This document shows positions 1 through 8,212 of a stretch of 20,698 nucleotides of DNA, one piece after another. A program made the position numbers and the translations under genes. Numbering within the stretch: the stretch's first letter is position 1; each line of letters starts with the position of its first letter. This DNA is from Bacteroidales bacterium (GTDB lineage: Bacteria; Bacteroidota; Bacteroidia; Bacteroidales; JAGOPY01): positions 1 through 20,698 of the forward strand of contig DAOWEV010000134.1 of the NCBI GenBank assembly GCA_030638325.1, given 5' to 3'. The notes under the pieces are model-generated. The model did no database searches and was not told the DNA's origin. It saw only the letters and a program-made list of their open reading frames with translations.

Positions 1-20
1 CAAGAAGATAATAAAAACAT

Positions 21-159
21 TAAATCCGAAATCCTAATATCTAAATCCGAAATAATATCAAATATTCAAATTTTCAATTGCTTAAAACAGTTTATATCAT
101 TTGGGTTTAATTCACTTGAATTTGTTTAGTGTTTAGGGTTTCGGATTTAGAATTTCTGC
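21..159. repeat. Inverted pair of 7-bp-period arrays downstream of sppA
   Basis: Positions 22-56 read as heptads (AAATCCG, AAATCCT, AATATCT, AAATCCG, AAATAAT). Positions 125-159 read as heptads beginning TTT (TTTAGTG, TTTAGGG, TTTCGGA, TTTAGAA, TTTCTGC). The two arms share a perfect 13-nt inverted match, 40-52 against 139-151, so they could pair across about 86 nt. The whole 1-201 stretch is AT-rich and holds no gene. It lies 3' of sppA, so a role in ending transcription is possible. There is no clear U-tract, so that role is inference. Confidence 0.7.
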
Positions 160-201
160 CAAAAAAAACACGAATATCAAAATGAAGATACTAAATAGTT
201 A

Positions 202-1968
202 CTAATAAACTATTATCTCAAAAGGCAGCCTGGCCTGGGCACCTTCCATATCAGCAAGCGATTTCAGGTATTCAAAGTATGAGTAATAACTTCCCAGCTC
301 AGCTTTGATCATCTTTGTCCTGGTGTTTCCGGTAAGGTCTTCGATAAGCTGCTTGAAGGGGTCTTTTTGTTCCGGCAGGGAATAGATCCTGTAATCCTCA
401 ATACCCGCGATCTCTGCAGCGAGTTCAAGAGCTCTTTCAAACCCACCCAACTCATCAACAAGGCCTATCTTTTTAGCATCAATGGCGCTCCAGATACGTC
501 CCTGGGCAACCTCGTCAACCTGTTCAACTGTCATATTCCTGCCTTCTGCAACCAGTTGCAGGAACCTGTCGTATATCTTTCCAATTTCTCTTTCCAGTAT
601 TTCTTTCTGATACCCTGTCAGGGGTTTGGTGACGGATGGGAAATCAGCATTTTTATTTGTCATGGCATAGTCAAAAGTCATCCCAAGCTTATTTTTGAAA
701 AACATTTCCAGGTTTGGAATGATCCCAAAAACGCCTATCGATCCCGTTAAGGTGGTGGGGTCGGCCACAATTTTATCAGCGGAACAGGAGATCCAATACC
801 CACCTGAAGCGGCATATTCACCCATAGAGACAACCACCGGCTTTACAGCGCTGGTCAGCTCGATCTCCCGCCTGATAACTTCAGATGCAATGGCGCTTCC
901 ACCGGGTGAGTTGACACGCAGAACAACTGCTTTTACTTTATCGTTGGTCCTGGCTTTCCGAATGGCTTCGGATATCCTGTCGGAGCCAATAGTCAAATCA
1001 TTTCCCTTACCCCCTTGTATGGATCCGATCGCATAGACAACAGCAATCTTATCCCTGGTACGTTTACTTTTAGAAAGAGCAGGCGTGTTGTCGTATTTCC
1101 CTAAGCTAACCAGGTTTATTTTGGCATCACCCTGAAGGTCAAGCTCATCACGTAATTCCTTCAGTACCTGGTCCCTGTAATAGAGGCCATCCACAATTTT
1201 CAGGGCCAGCGCTTTATCAGCGTTCAAAGCATCCAGCTTATCAGCTGCCTTGTTCAGCTTTTCAATGGTAAGTCCCCGGCTTTCAGAAATATCGGAAACC
1301 ATAGAGGCCCAGATTGAATTGATGAAGGTTTCTATTTGTTCCCTGTTTGCTTTACTCATTTTGTCCAGGATCAGAGGCTCAATAGCACTTTTGTATTTGC
1401 CCTGCCGGATGACCTGGGTCTCTATATCAAGCTTTTCCAGGGTGCCTTTCAAAAACAACAGTTCTGCACCTATGCCTTTGAATTCTATCATGCCATCAGG
1501 GTGGAGGTAAACTTTGTCGGCCACTGAGGCAAAGTAATATTCTGCCTGCGGATAAGATTCTGAGTAACTGATTACCCATTTTCCTGAGTCTTTAAACCCC
1601 AGTATGGCATTTCGAAGTTCTTCCAGAATGGTAATACTAACAGGTGCATTTCCAATATCTATAAAGATCCCTTCGATCTTATCATCTTTGGCAGCTTTTT
1701 TCAGGTTTTTGAGCATGTCGTTCAAGCCAAGTTGTTGCTTGAAATCAAATGTACGACTGAGGTTTGAAAACGGATCCTTTTGTGTTCGGTCATAAACAGT
1801 TAACTCAAGTTTCATATGAAGAACACTTTTTTCTTTAATAGTCACAACCTCTTTATCAGCAAATGAGAGAATAAAGGCAATCATAGCGAGGAAAAGAAAA
1901 AAAGCAATCACCAGGGTCAATAAGAACCCCAGCATTGAGGCAAACATAAATTTGAAAAAGTCTTTCAT
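202..1968 (-). CDS. sppA: Signal peptide peptidase SppA, 67-kDa type (protease IV)
   Basis: Membrane-anchored serine protease of family S49 that degrades signal peptides after they are cleaved from exported proteins. The 588-residue length fits the long, two-domain form. One hydrophobic segment (about residues 12-36) anchors the protein, with the rest outside the cytoplasm. The Ser/Lys dyad is visible: K193 in GKYKSAIEP in the N-terminal domain and S388 in SMGEYAASGG in the C-terminal domain, matching K209 and S409 of the E. coli enzyme. A second family motif, RVNSPGGSA, begins at residue 351. The start is the first Met, directly before the anchor. It is the last gene of the minus-strand envelope cluster, 203 nt after lpxH, and that gap contains a dispersed repeat. 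A -7-like box at 2006-2013 could give it its own promoter. Confidence 0.96.
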   Translation of the reverse strand: MKDFFKFMFASMLGFLLTLVIAFFLFLAMIAFILSFADKEVVTIKEKSVLHMKLELTVYDRTQKDPFSNLSRTFDFKQQLGLNDMLKNLKKAAKDDKIEGIFIDIGNAPVSITILEELRNAILGFKDSGKWVISYSESYPQAEYYFASVADKVYLHPDGMIEFKGIGAELLFLKGTLEKLDIETQVIRQGKYKSAIEPLILDKMSKANREQIETFINSIWASMVSDISESRGLTIEKLNKAADKLDALNADKALALKIVDGLYYRDQVLKELRDELDLQGDAKINLVSLGKYDNTPALSKSKRTRDKIAVVYAIGSIQGGKGNDLTIGSDRISEAIRKARTNDKVKAVVLRVNSPGGSAIASEVIRREIELTSAVKPVVVSMGEYAASGGYWISCSADKIVADPTTLTGSIGVFGIIPNLEMFFKNKLGMTFDYAMTNKNADFPSVTKPLTGYQKEILEREIGKIYDRFLQLVAEGRNMTVEQVDEVAQGRIWSAIDAKKIGLVDELGGFERALELAAEIAGIEDYRIYSLPEQKDPFKQLIEDLTGNTRTKMIKAELGSYYSYFEYLKSLADMEGAQARLPFEIIVY

Positions 1969-1995
1969 AAGTTTAAAGTTTTTATTTGTTAAAGC

Positions 1996-2105
1996 ACTTA
2001 ATTCGCAAAACTAACCAACATATTGTTTATTTTTTTGTTGCGGGTTACAAGTTGCGGGTTGCAGGTTCTCAACTTGCAACCTGTAACCTGTAACCTGTAA
2101 CATGC
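1996..2105 (+). repeat. Dispersed repeat element, copy 1: conserved leader plus heptad hairpin
   Basis: A leader of about 46 bp (1996-2041) is followed by heptads: GTTGCGG, GTTACAA, GTTGCGG, GTTGCAG (2037-2064), a short centre GTTCTC, then AACTTGC, AACCTGT three times, and AACATGC (2071-2105). The two halves are reverse complements apart from scattered mismatches, giving a near-continuous hairpin with a tiny loop. The leader recurs at 8213-8257 with about six differences, so this is a dispersed element and not a local duplication. It lies between lpxH and sppA, both on the minus strand. The rest of the 1969-2171 gap shows nothing else. Confidence 0.85.
2006..2013 (-). promoter_or_regulatory. 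Candidate -7 promoter box for sppA inside the repeat leader
   Basis: On the minus strand this reads TAGTTTTG, matching the Bacteroidota -7 consensus TAnnTTTG, 37 nt before the sppA start. No TTTG-like -33 box is visible at the expected 19-21 nt spacing, so support is partial. The same position in the second copy of the repeat reads TGGTTTTG and has lost the TA. Confidence 0.35.
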
Positions 2106-2171
2106 AACAGTTAATTAATTCCCATCAAAGGTGGTTTTAGTTCGATGCTTATTTTGAAATAACATAGTCTC

Positions 2172-2954
2172 CTAATTATAATATTTTAGTTTCATTTGTT
2201 GTCCGTCAAATTCTGCATAAGTGAAATTGGTCAGCCAATCCCCTAATATTATCAAGATGGAATTGTCATTAAGCTTGACCTCGGTCGGGAGATGCCGGTG
2301 TCCGAAAACAAAGTAATCGGCATGCATACCTTCATCTAACAATCCCTGGCTGTATTTGTACAACATTTCGTTTTTAATATTGTTTTGGTTCTCTTTTTTA
2401 CCTTCCCGTACCATATTGGCATACCTGCTCTTCCCGGAGAAATACAAAGCTATCCTTGCCCCTATATCCGGATGCAGCCACCTGAAAAGCCATTGGTTAA
2501 ATCTATTCTCAAATATTTTCTTTAAAAATTTATAACCACTATCACCGGGGCCAAGTCCATCGCCGTGACCAAGGTAAAATGTTTTCCCGTTAAAATGCCT
2601 GAATTCAGCTTCCCGGTGAACAGTAATACCTATTTCCTTTTGGAGGTAATCAAAAGCCCAGATATCATGGTTGCCCTTGAAAAGATGCACCGGGATACCG
2701 CTATCGGTTATTTCAGCAATCTTCCCCAATAATCGCACATAACCTTTGGGTACCACATTCCTGTACTCGAACCAAAAATCAAAAATGTCTCCCATCAAAT
2801 ATATTTCATCAGCATCATGCTGGCACTCACACAGCCAGTCAACGATTTTTTTCTCTCTGACCAGGCTGCTGTTATGATCAGGTATTCCGAGGTGAAAATC
2901 AGATGCAAAATATATTTTCTTGCCCGGAAGCATGGCTATGTTCTTTTCGGTCAA
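2172..2954 (-). CDS. lpxH: UDP-2,3-diacylglucosamine diphosphatase (LpxH family)
   Basis: Cytoplasmic-face calcineurin-like phosphoesterase that hydrolyses UDP-2,3-diacylglucosamine to lipid X and UMP, the fourth step of lipid A synthesis. The di-metal site motifs occur in order: D19-F-H21-LG, GD56-IFDFW, GN95-HD, H130-GDG and FGH219-R-H221-LP. The 260-residue length is typical. The DFHLG and FDFW signatures favour LpxH over general phosphodiesterases. An internal Met at residue 8 is an alternative start, since the conserved part begins at about residue 12. The gene is 57 nt downstream of the thioredoxin-fold lipoprotein gene on the same strand, in a cluster that also holds lpxK, which fits a shared envelope role. 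Confidence 0.92.
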   Translation of the reverse strand: MTEKNIAMLPGKKIYFASDFHLGIPDHNSSLVREKKIVDWLCECQHDADEIYLMGDIFDFWFEYRNVVPKGYVRLLGKIAEITDSGIPVHLFKGNHDIWAFDYLQKEIGITVHREAEFRHFNGKTFYLGHGDGLGPGDSGYKFLKKIFENRFNQWLFRWLHPDIGARIALYFSGKSRYANMVREGKKENQNNIKNEMLYKYSQGLLDEGMHADYFVFGHRHLPTEVKLNDNSILIILGDWLTNFTYAEFDGQQMKLKYYN

Positions 2955-3011
2955 TTGATATCTAAGAATTTATACTGCAATATTAAGAATTTCAGCAGAG
3001 ATACTGAAGTT

Positions 3012-4178
3012 TTATTCAAATTGTTTGCGAAGATCAGTTTTTACTTTTTCCAGGTTATTTGATCGCATTATGATTATTTGATCCGGATCCAGTAAATAAA
3101 AGTATGGAAGCTTCTCGGGAACCTGGTAAAGGAATACGGCGGGCGAGTAGATATTTTGTAAATCGCTGACGTTGATCCAGTCAAGTTGATCAAGACCGAT
3201 TGCATCTTCCCACATTACTTTATAATTATCAAGGGAAACGGCGTAAATTTCAAATCCGGCTCTTTTGTATTTTTTATAGACTGTCACAAGTTCCTGGTTT
3301 GCCTTTCGGCTCAGGGCATCATAAGACGCCCAGAAATAAAGCAAAACCGTTTTTCCTTTCAGGCTTGCAAGACTTACCGGTTCTCCTCCGGGGGTTTCCA
3401 ATTCGAAGTCAGGAGCCGGTTTTCCCGGTGCCATTCGTTTTTCAGCTCTTTCCCTTGCTGCTTGTTCAAACCTGATCTTCTCAACCCTTTCATGATGATC
3501 CGCAACATGTTTGTTTTCCGGGTATTTTTCCATCAGACCGGAATCAATAATGGTGTAATAGTAAAAGTCATCCTGCTCATCAAACACGACCTGGTTTCCG
3601 AACCGCCTGTTGATGATGATAAGGGAAGCCAGTGAAGCAGGGTTATCAACGATCATGTTAGTGACAACTTCTTTATAAGACTGAAAGATCTTATGGTAAG
3701 CCTTGGAAAGATTTTTATCGGGCTGTTCGGAAATCTGCCTTCTCCGGTTCCATTCATAAACCTTGCTCAGGGAGTCGAGGCTGCCTTTGGCTTCATGCAA
3801 CTTCTGTTCGAGTTTTTGCAGCAGTTCTGATCCATCCGATCCGGTTACGGAATAGTGCGGCCTGATCTTTTGTTCGTAGCCCTTAACAGTTATGTTATCG
3901 TCCGGATGCACTATGAGTGTGAAATAATTTTTATTATCAATTTTCAAGAGGTAGATGCCCGGGACTTCCACAAATATTTTAAGATCAAATGCGCCCCCTT
4001 TGTCAATGCGAATAGTATCAACAGGGCTTGCCAAGTGGATATCAACTTCACTTAGTACGAGGTCTTTATTACTGAATTCAGGGAATTCTCCATGGATCCT
4101 CACATTGTAATTGATTTTATCTTCCTGGCAAGAAACTACTGACAGGAGAAGCAAAATAAATATCAGAATTCTCTTCAT
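3012..4178 (-). CDS. DUF4369/TlpA-like lipoprotein lacking the CXXC redox motif
   Basis: Predicted lipoprotein with a thioredoxin fold. Residues 1-16 are hydrophobic and end in a lipobox (LSVVSC) with the acylated cysteine at C17, followed by the acidic run QED. Residues of about 25-110 resemble the DUF4369 beta domain that often precedes thioredoxin modules in Bacteroidota. A helical, charged linker follows (about 115-250), then an AhpC/TSA/TlpA-type thioredoxin domain (about 252-388) opening with GKPAPDFEL. The active-site segment reads FWASYDALSR (282-291), where TlpA proteins usually have FWASWCxxCR: the two cysteines are replaced by D287 and S290. A likely cis-Pro survives (P358 in LPYFYLLD). 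The domain therefore cannot do dithiol chemistry and may act as a binding scaffold (inference). The gene follows punA by 2 nt, so translational coupling is likely. Confidence 0.85.
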   Translation of the reverse strand: MKRILIFILLLLSVVSCQEDKINYNVRIHGEFPEFSNKDLVLSEVDIHLASPVDTIRIDKGGAFDLKIFVEVPGIYLLKIDNKNYFTLIVHPDDNITVKGYEQKIRPHYSVTGSDGSELLQKLEQKLHEAKGSLDSLSKVYEWNRRRQISEQPDKNLSKAYHKIFQSYKEVVTNMIVDNPASLASLIIINRRFGNQVVFDEQDDFYYYTIIDSGLMEKYPENKHVADHHERVEKIRFEQAARERAEKRMAPGKPAPDFELETPGGEPVSLASLKGKTVLLYFWASYDALSRKANQELVTVYKKYKRAGFEIYAVSLDNYKVMWEDAIGLDQLDWINVSDLQNIYSPAVFLYQVPEKLPYFYLLDPDQIIIMRSNNLEKVKTDLRKQFE

Positions 4179-4180
4179 TT

Positions 4181-4993
4181 TTATATTTCCGGTAACAATG
4201 CCTTTATTATCCTGGTCAGCTCAGGCTCAACATGGCTTGCAACATCAATGACCATTTCATGAGTAATTTCTTCAATCTTTCCATTTACACCCAGGTCGGA
4301 GATGACAGAGATGGCAAAAACCCGCAAACCCATGTGGTTGGCAATGATAGTTTCAGGTACGGTTGACATCCCTACGGCATCTGCCCCAATGTATCTGATA
4401 TATCTGTATTCAGCCGGGGTTTCAAATGTTGGCCCGGTAACGCCTGCATAGACGCCGGTTCTATGTGAAATACCCAGCCCGGATGCAATTTCCGAAGCCT
4501 TTTTCAGGAGCGATTTATCATAGGGTTCGCTCATGTCAGGAAACCTTGGGCCCATACCATCATGGTTAGGCCCGATGAGTGGATTGGAGTTCATCAGATT
4601 GATATGATCTTCCACGAACATCATATCTCCTTTTTCGAACGCGGGGTTCAGCCCTCCGCTTGCGTTGGAAAGGATCAGCAATCTTACCCCAAGGTATTTC
4701 ATAATCCGTATAGGAAAGGTCACCTCCTGCAACGAGTAACCTTCATAATAATGAAACCTGCCTTTCATGGCAACAACCGGTTTGCCGCTCAAAGTACCGA
4801 ATATCAGTTGTCCATGATGTCCCTTAACTGTGGATACAGGAAAGTTCGGAATTTCATTGTAAGGAATGCTGATTGATGAGTTTATTTCTTTAGTAAGTCC
4901 TCCGAGACCGGTTCCGAGAATAATACCTATTTCAGGTGTTGTGATATTTTTGCTTTTAATAAAGTCAACCGTCTCCTGAATTTTTTTTAACAT
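4181..4993 (-). CDS. punA: Purine-nucleoside phosphorylase, trimeric (PNP family 2)
   Basis: Cytoplasmic enzyme that splits purine nucleosides with phosphate to free base and (deoxy)ribose-1-phosphate, for purine salvage. Trimeric-PNP landmarks are present: GTGLGGL (27-33), GHHGQ (58-62), KGRFHYYEGY (77-86, phosphate site with H81), NASGGLNP (110-117), GPTFETPAEYR (187-197, with E191 equivalent to the base-binding Glu201 of human PNP), GMSTVPE (208-214) and H245. The position matching human Asn243 is Asp233 (VISDLG), which may widen base specificity. The length of 270 is normal. Its start lies inside the 3' end of lpxK (29-nt overlap) and its stop is 2 nt from the next start, so the three genes very likely share one transcript. 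Confidence 0.94.
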   Translation of the reverse strand: MLKKIQETVDFIKSKNITTPEIGIILGTGLGGLTKEINSSISIPYNEIPNFPVSTVKGHHGQLIFGTLSGKPVVAMKGRFHYYEGYSLQEVTFPIRIMKYLGVRLLILSNASGGLNPAFEKGDMMFVEDHINLMNSNPLIGPNHDGMGPRFPDMSEPYDKSLLKKASEIASGLGISHRTGVYAGVTGPTFETPAEYRYIRYIGADAVGMSTVPETIIANHMGLRVFAISVISDLGVNGKIEEITHEMVIDVASHVEPELTRIIKALLPEI

Positions 4994-6092
4994 ATTCGAT
5001 CACTTGATTATCAAAGCTTGCGTCATTGATCGAATGGAATTCAACCTTTCCCGGGATATAAAAAACAGGCAATCCTTTGAGCAGGTCACTGAATTCCGGC
5101 TGATCCAGACGCATAGCATCTTTTTCGGTTGTAAAGATAACCTTATCTTTTGCATAAATGCTATTAAATTCTGCTGCGATTTTCTGCACATCCTTTTTGG
5201 TGTACCGGTGGTGGTCACGGAAATCCATCATGGTCAACTCCTCGCAGTAATAGATGAGATGTTCCTGTAAGGGATAAGGATCTGCAATACCAGTGATCAT
5301 CAGGATAACCCTGTATCTTTTTTTCAGGACTTTGTTTGTTCCAGTATGTTTGAAAGGCACAGCCTCACCATAGGTCAAATACGAATAAAACAATTTCTGA
5401 TGTGGCCGGGGCCTGATCTCCCGTTCAATTTCCCGGCGCAAAATGGGTGAGAATACTTTGTGGGTTTTTGTCACTACAATAATATCTGCCCGTTTGGCAC
5501 CTGATTTGAATTCCCGTAATGAACCTGAAGGCAATATATGATCATGTGTGAAAAGGTGATAATAATCAGTAAGTAAGATCGACAATCCCGGTTTAACATA
5601 ACGGTGCTGAAAAGCATCATCAAGAAGGATAACATCTGTTTCGGGTTGCTGTTTCAGGATATTTTTTATTCCCCTGACCCGTTGTTCATCCACGGCAACA
5701 AAAATGTTTTGAAATTTCCTGTGGTATTGAAGAGACTCATCGCCAATATCTCTTTCGCCATATGTGTCTGATTTGCCGGCCAGTATAAATCCCCTGGTTT
5801 TCCGGCCATAACCACGACTTAATGTGACTACTTTGCTGTCGTGGGATAATAACCTGATCAGGTACTCTACCAGGGGTGTTTTACCGGTTCCTCCCATGCA
5901 GAGGTTCCCAACGGAGATTACAGGAACATCAAATTCTACGGATCTTAATAGGTGAAAATCGAATAACTTGTTTCTCAAAAACATTAAGAAACCATACACT
6001 AAAGAAAATGGGTAACATAAAACCCTGAGTAGTCCCATCGGTGGCAGTAAAAAAAATTCTGTAACAAATTTAAGCATTTTTTTAAAATCCAA
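4965..6092 (-). CDS. lpxK: Tetraacyldisaccharide 4'-kinase LpxK
   Basis: Inner-membrane-associated P-loop kinase that phosphorylates the 4' position of the tetraacylated disaccharide to form lipid IVA. An N-terminal hydrophobic segment (about residues 12-40) is followed by the P-loop GGTGKT (67-72) in the family context SVGNLCMGGTGKTP. SRGYGRKTRG (92-101), GDE (117-119) and the DDAFQHR motif (158-164) complete the LpxK signature. The 375-residue length is usual for Bacteroidota. Met6 is an alternative start. It is the first gene of the minus-strand cluster and diverges from the Nif3 gene across 199 nt. A weak -7-like box (AATATTTG, 6103-6110 minus) lies very close to the start and I do not list it separately. 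Confidence 0.95.
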   Translation of the reverse strand: MDFKKMLKFVTEFFLLPPMGLLRVLCYPFSLVYGFLMFLRNKLFDFHLLRSVEFDVPVISVGNLCMGGTGKTPLVEYLIRLLSHDSKVVTLSRGYGRKTRGFILAGKSDTYGERDIGDESLQYHRKFQNIFVAVDEQRVRGIKNILKQQPETDVILLDDAFQHRYVKPGLSILLTDYYHLFTHDHILPSGSLREFKSGAKRADIIVVTKTHKVFSPILRREIEREIRPRPHQKLFYSYLTYGEAVPFKHTGTNKVLKKRYRVILMITGIADPYPLQEHLIYYCEELTMMDFRDHHRYTKKDVQKIAAEFNSIYAKDKVIFTTEKDAMRLDQPEFSDLLKGLPVFYIPGKVEFHSINDASFDNQVIEYVKKNSGDG

Positions 6093-6187
6093 CAGATAAA
6101 TACAAATATTTAATGAAAATGAATGTATGATAATCGATCAGGCTGTCTTTAAGTTCATTTTTTTCTCATAATGTTAATTAAACCATA

Positions 6188-6226
6188 AATCTAAAATCGT
6201 TAATCTTCAATCGTTAATCGTTAATC
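6188..6226 (+). repeat. AATCGTT 7-bp-period array in the lpxK/nif3 divergent gap
   Basis: Five in-phase heptads (AATCTAA, AATCGTT, AATCTTC, AATCGTT, AATCGTT) plus AATC. No inverted partner is visible nearby, unlike most other arrays in this window. It sits in the divergent intergenic region between lpxK and the Nif3-family gene. Confidence 0.75.
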
Positions 6227-6242
6227 AATTTGATTGCAACCT

Positions 6243-6275
6243 TGTGCTGCGTTAAGAATTAATCAGGTACTTTTG
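6243..6275 (+). promoter_or_regulatory. Candidate promoter of the Nif3/zinc-ribbon operon
   Basis: The -7 box TACTTTTG (6268-6275) matches TAnnTTTG. A -33-like TGTG (6243-6246, one mismatch to TTTG) lies 21 nt upstream. The Nif3 start is 17 nt after the -7 box, so the leader would be short. Confidence 0.5.
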
Positions 6276-6291
6276 CCAAAACAATATTGCA

Positions 6292-7386
6292 ATGAAGATC
6301 TGTGAAATTATTAGCGCCCTGGAAGAAGTAGCCCCTCTTTGGTTGCAGGAGTCCTATGATAATGCCGGGCTGACTGTAGGAAACCCTGATGCGGATGTTG
6401 ATTCGGCCCTGATTACCCTGGATGTAACTGATGAAGTTCTTGATGAAGCCATCCGGGAGGGGTGTGGGATCATTATTTCACATCATCCGGTCATTTTTAA
6501 TGGCCTGAAAGAGCTGACAGGCTCTGATTTTATACAAAGGGCAGTGATTAAGGCGATCAGGCATGACATAGCCCTATATGCAATTCATACAAACCTTGAT
6601 AATGTTGCTAATGGGGTTAACCGGATACTTGCTGATAAACTTGGATTGGTAAACACAAAGATATTAAAACCGGCACAGGAAATGCTTAAAAAGCTGGTAA
6701 CATTTTGCCCTGTTGATCATGCTGAAAAGGTTCGCAAAGCTGTGTTTGATGCAGGTGCCGGCCATATTGGCAATTATGATTATTGCAGTTTCAGCACGGT
6801 AGGAACCGGATCTTTTCGTGGAAATGAAAAGACCAGACCCTTTGCAGGTAAGCCCGGCAAGCTTCATTTTGAAGATGAGATCAGGATTGAAACTATTTTC
6901 CCGGTATACAGTCAACAGGCTGTTATTTCTGCGCTGCTTCAGGCCCATCCTTATGAAGAGGTTGCCTATGACATATATGCGCTGGATAATGTCTTTGATC
7001 AGGTCGGGGCAGGCATGACAGGGTACCTGGAAAACGAAATGGATGAAGAACATTTTATAGGTCTGATAAAAAGCGTATTAAATACAGCATGTATAAAACA
7101 CAGTGCGAAGATGGGTAAACCCATAAAAAAAGTGGCGATATGCGGTGGGGCTGGGAGTTTTCTGATCCCGGATGCCATACGCTCCGGCGCAGATATATTC
7201 ATTTCAGCGGATATTAAATATCACCAGTTCTTTGAAGCCGATGGAAAAATAATGATAGCAGATGTCGGACACTACGAAAGTGAACAGTTGGCAAAAGAAT
7301 TGATTTATAGAATTCTTGTTGAAAAATTTCCTAACTTTGCACTCCGAATTTCAAATACAGACACAAATCCAGTAAACTATCTATAA
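6292..7386 (+). CDS. Nif3-like dinuclear metal centre protein (YbgI/SA1388 family)
   Basis: Member of the NIF3/DUF34 family, which binds two metal ions per subunit and typically forms a toroidal hexamer. Its biochemical role is not settled, although GTP cyclohydrolase I type 2 labels are common in databases. Metal-ligand motifs are visible: SHHP (H64, H65), HTNLDN (H99, D103) and a C-terminal GHYESE (H327, E331). The 364-residue length indicates the long form with a PII-like insert between the two halves (about residues 125-235), where HPYEEVAYD is a recognisable insert motif. The start Met gives the usual MKICEIISALE opening. The next gene, a zinc-ribbon protein, begins 11 nt later. The two genes are neighbours in many bacteria, which suggests a shared but unknown function. 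Confidence 0.93.
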   Translation: MKICEIISALEEVAPLWLQESYDNAGLTVGNPDADVDSALITLDVTDEVLDEAIREGCGIIISHHPVIFNGLKELTGSDFIQRAVIKAIRHDIALYAIHTNLDNVANGVNRILADKLGLVNTKILKPAQEMLKKLVTFCPVDHAEKVRKAVFDAGAGHIGNYDYCSFSTVGTGSFRGNEKTRPFAGKPGKLHFEDEIRIETIFPVYSQQAVISALLQAHPYEEVAYDIYALDNVFDQVGAGMTGYLENEMDEEHFIGLIKSVLNTACIKHSAKMGKPIKKVAICGGAGSFLIPDAIRSGADIFISADIKYHQFFEADGKIMIADVGHYESEQLAKELIYRILVEKFPNFALRISNTDTNPVNYL

Positions 7387-7397
7387 ATCAATAAGAT

Positions 7398-8210
7398 ATG
7401 GCAAAAAAGAAGGCTGACAGCAAAGTTGCTGTTAAGACTAAAACCGAGAATCAGGCAGATGAACCTGCTGAAAAAAAAGTTGAAAATGTATTAATCGCTT
7501 TATATCGGATTCAACAGATTGAATCTCAAATTGATAAAATCAGGATGATCAGGGGAGAACTGCCCCTTGAAGTACAGGACCTGGAAGATGAAATCGTTGG
7601 ATTGGAGACCCGAATTGAAAACTATGAAATTGAAGTGGATGGCCTGAAAAAATTTGTGGAGGAAAAGAAAAATGCAATGACAGATAGCAAGGCCTTGATT
7701 AAAAGATACGAAGAGCAGCAAATGAATGTGAGAAATAACAGGGAATATGACTCATTGAGCAAAGAAATAGAGTTCCAGTCATTAGAGATCCAGTTAGCTG
7801 AAAAAAGAATCAGGGAATATAATGAAAAACTTGGTTCTATCAGTACTGAGATCGATAGTTCCAGGGAAATACTTAATGACAGGATAGAATATCTGAAGAA
7901 CAAAAAGGATGAATTACAGGATATTGTTGCAGAGACCGAAAAAGAAGAAAAAGAACTATCAAAACGGTCTGAAGAATATAAATTCCTGATCGAAGACAGG
8001 CTGATGACAGCATATAACAGGATCCGAAAAAATGCCAGGAACGGTTTAGCCGTTGTGCAGATTGAAAGAGATGCCTGTGGTGGCTGTTTTAATAAAATAC
8101 CACCACAGCATCAGTTGGATATCAGGATGCATAAAAAGATCATTGTTTGTGAATATTGCGGACGCATACTGGTGGATTCGGATATTTCAGAAACTGTTAG
8201 GAATAATTAG
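7398..8210 (+). CDS. Coiled-coil protein with C-terminal C4 zinc ribbon
   Basis: A Lys/Glu-rich start (residues 1-28) precedes a long antiparallel coiled coil (about 30-205) with heptad-type Leu/Ile spacing. A C-terminal zinc ribbon follows, with C227xxC230 and C251xxC254. This is the CT398/zf-RING_7-like architecture of proteins often encoded next to Nif3. Members have been linked to RNA, DNA or secretion-apparatus interactions in individual species, but no general function is established. The region GGCFNKIPPQ just after the first Cys pair is characteristic of the family. It is almost certainly co-transcribed with the Nif3 gene. The final residues (SDISETVRNN) run up to a dispersed repeat that begins 3 nt after the stop codon. 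Confidence 0.9.
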   Translation: MAKKKADSKVAVKTKTENQADEPAEKKVENVLIALYRIQQIESQIDKIRMIRGELPLEVQDLEDEIVGLETRIENYEIEVDGLKKFVEEKKNAMTDSKALIKRYEEQQMNVRNNREYDSLSKEIEFQSLEIQLAEKRIREYNEKLGSISTEIDSSREILNDRIEYLKNKKDELQDIVAETEKEEKELSKRSEEYKFLIEDRLMTAYNRIRKNARNGLAVVQIERDACGGCFNKIPPQHQLDIRMHKKIIVCEYCGRILVDSDISETVRNN

Positions 8211-8212
8211 GT

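Noticed and set aside
367..1036. Plus-strand open frames opposite sppA
   Set aside because: They overlap an unmistakable S49 peptidase gene on the other strand and show no recognisable motif; antisense shadows.
2037..2105. CRISPR array
   Set aside because: Units are contiguous 7-mers with no spacers, and no cas genes occur in the window.
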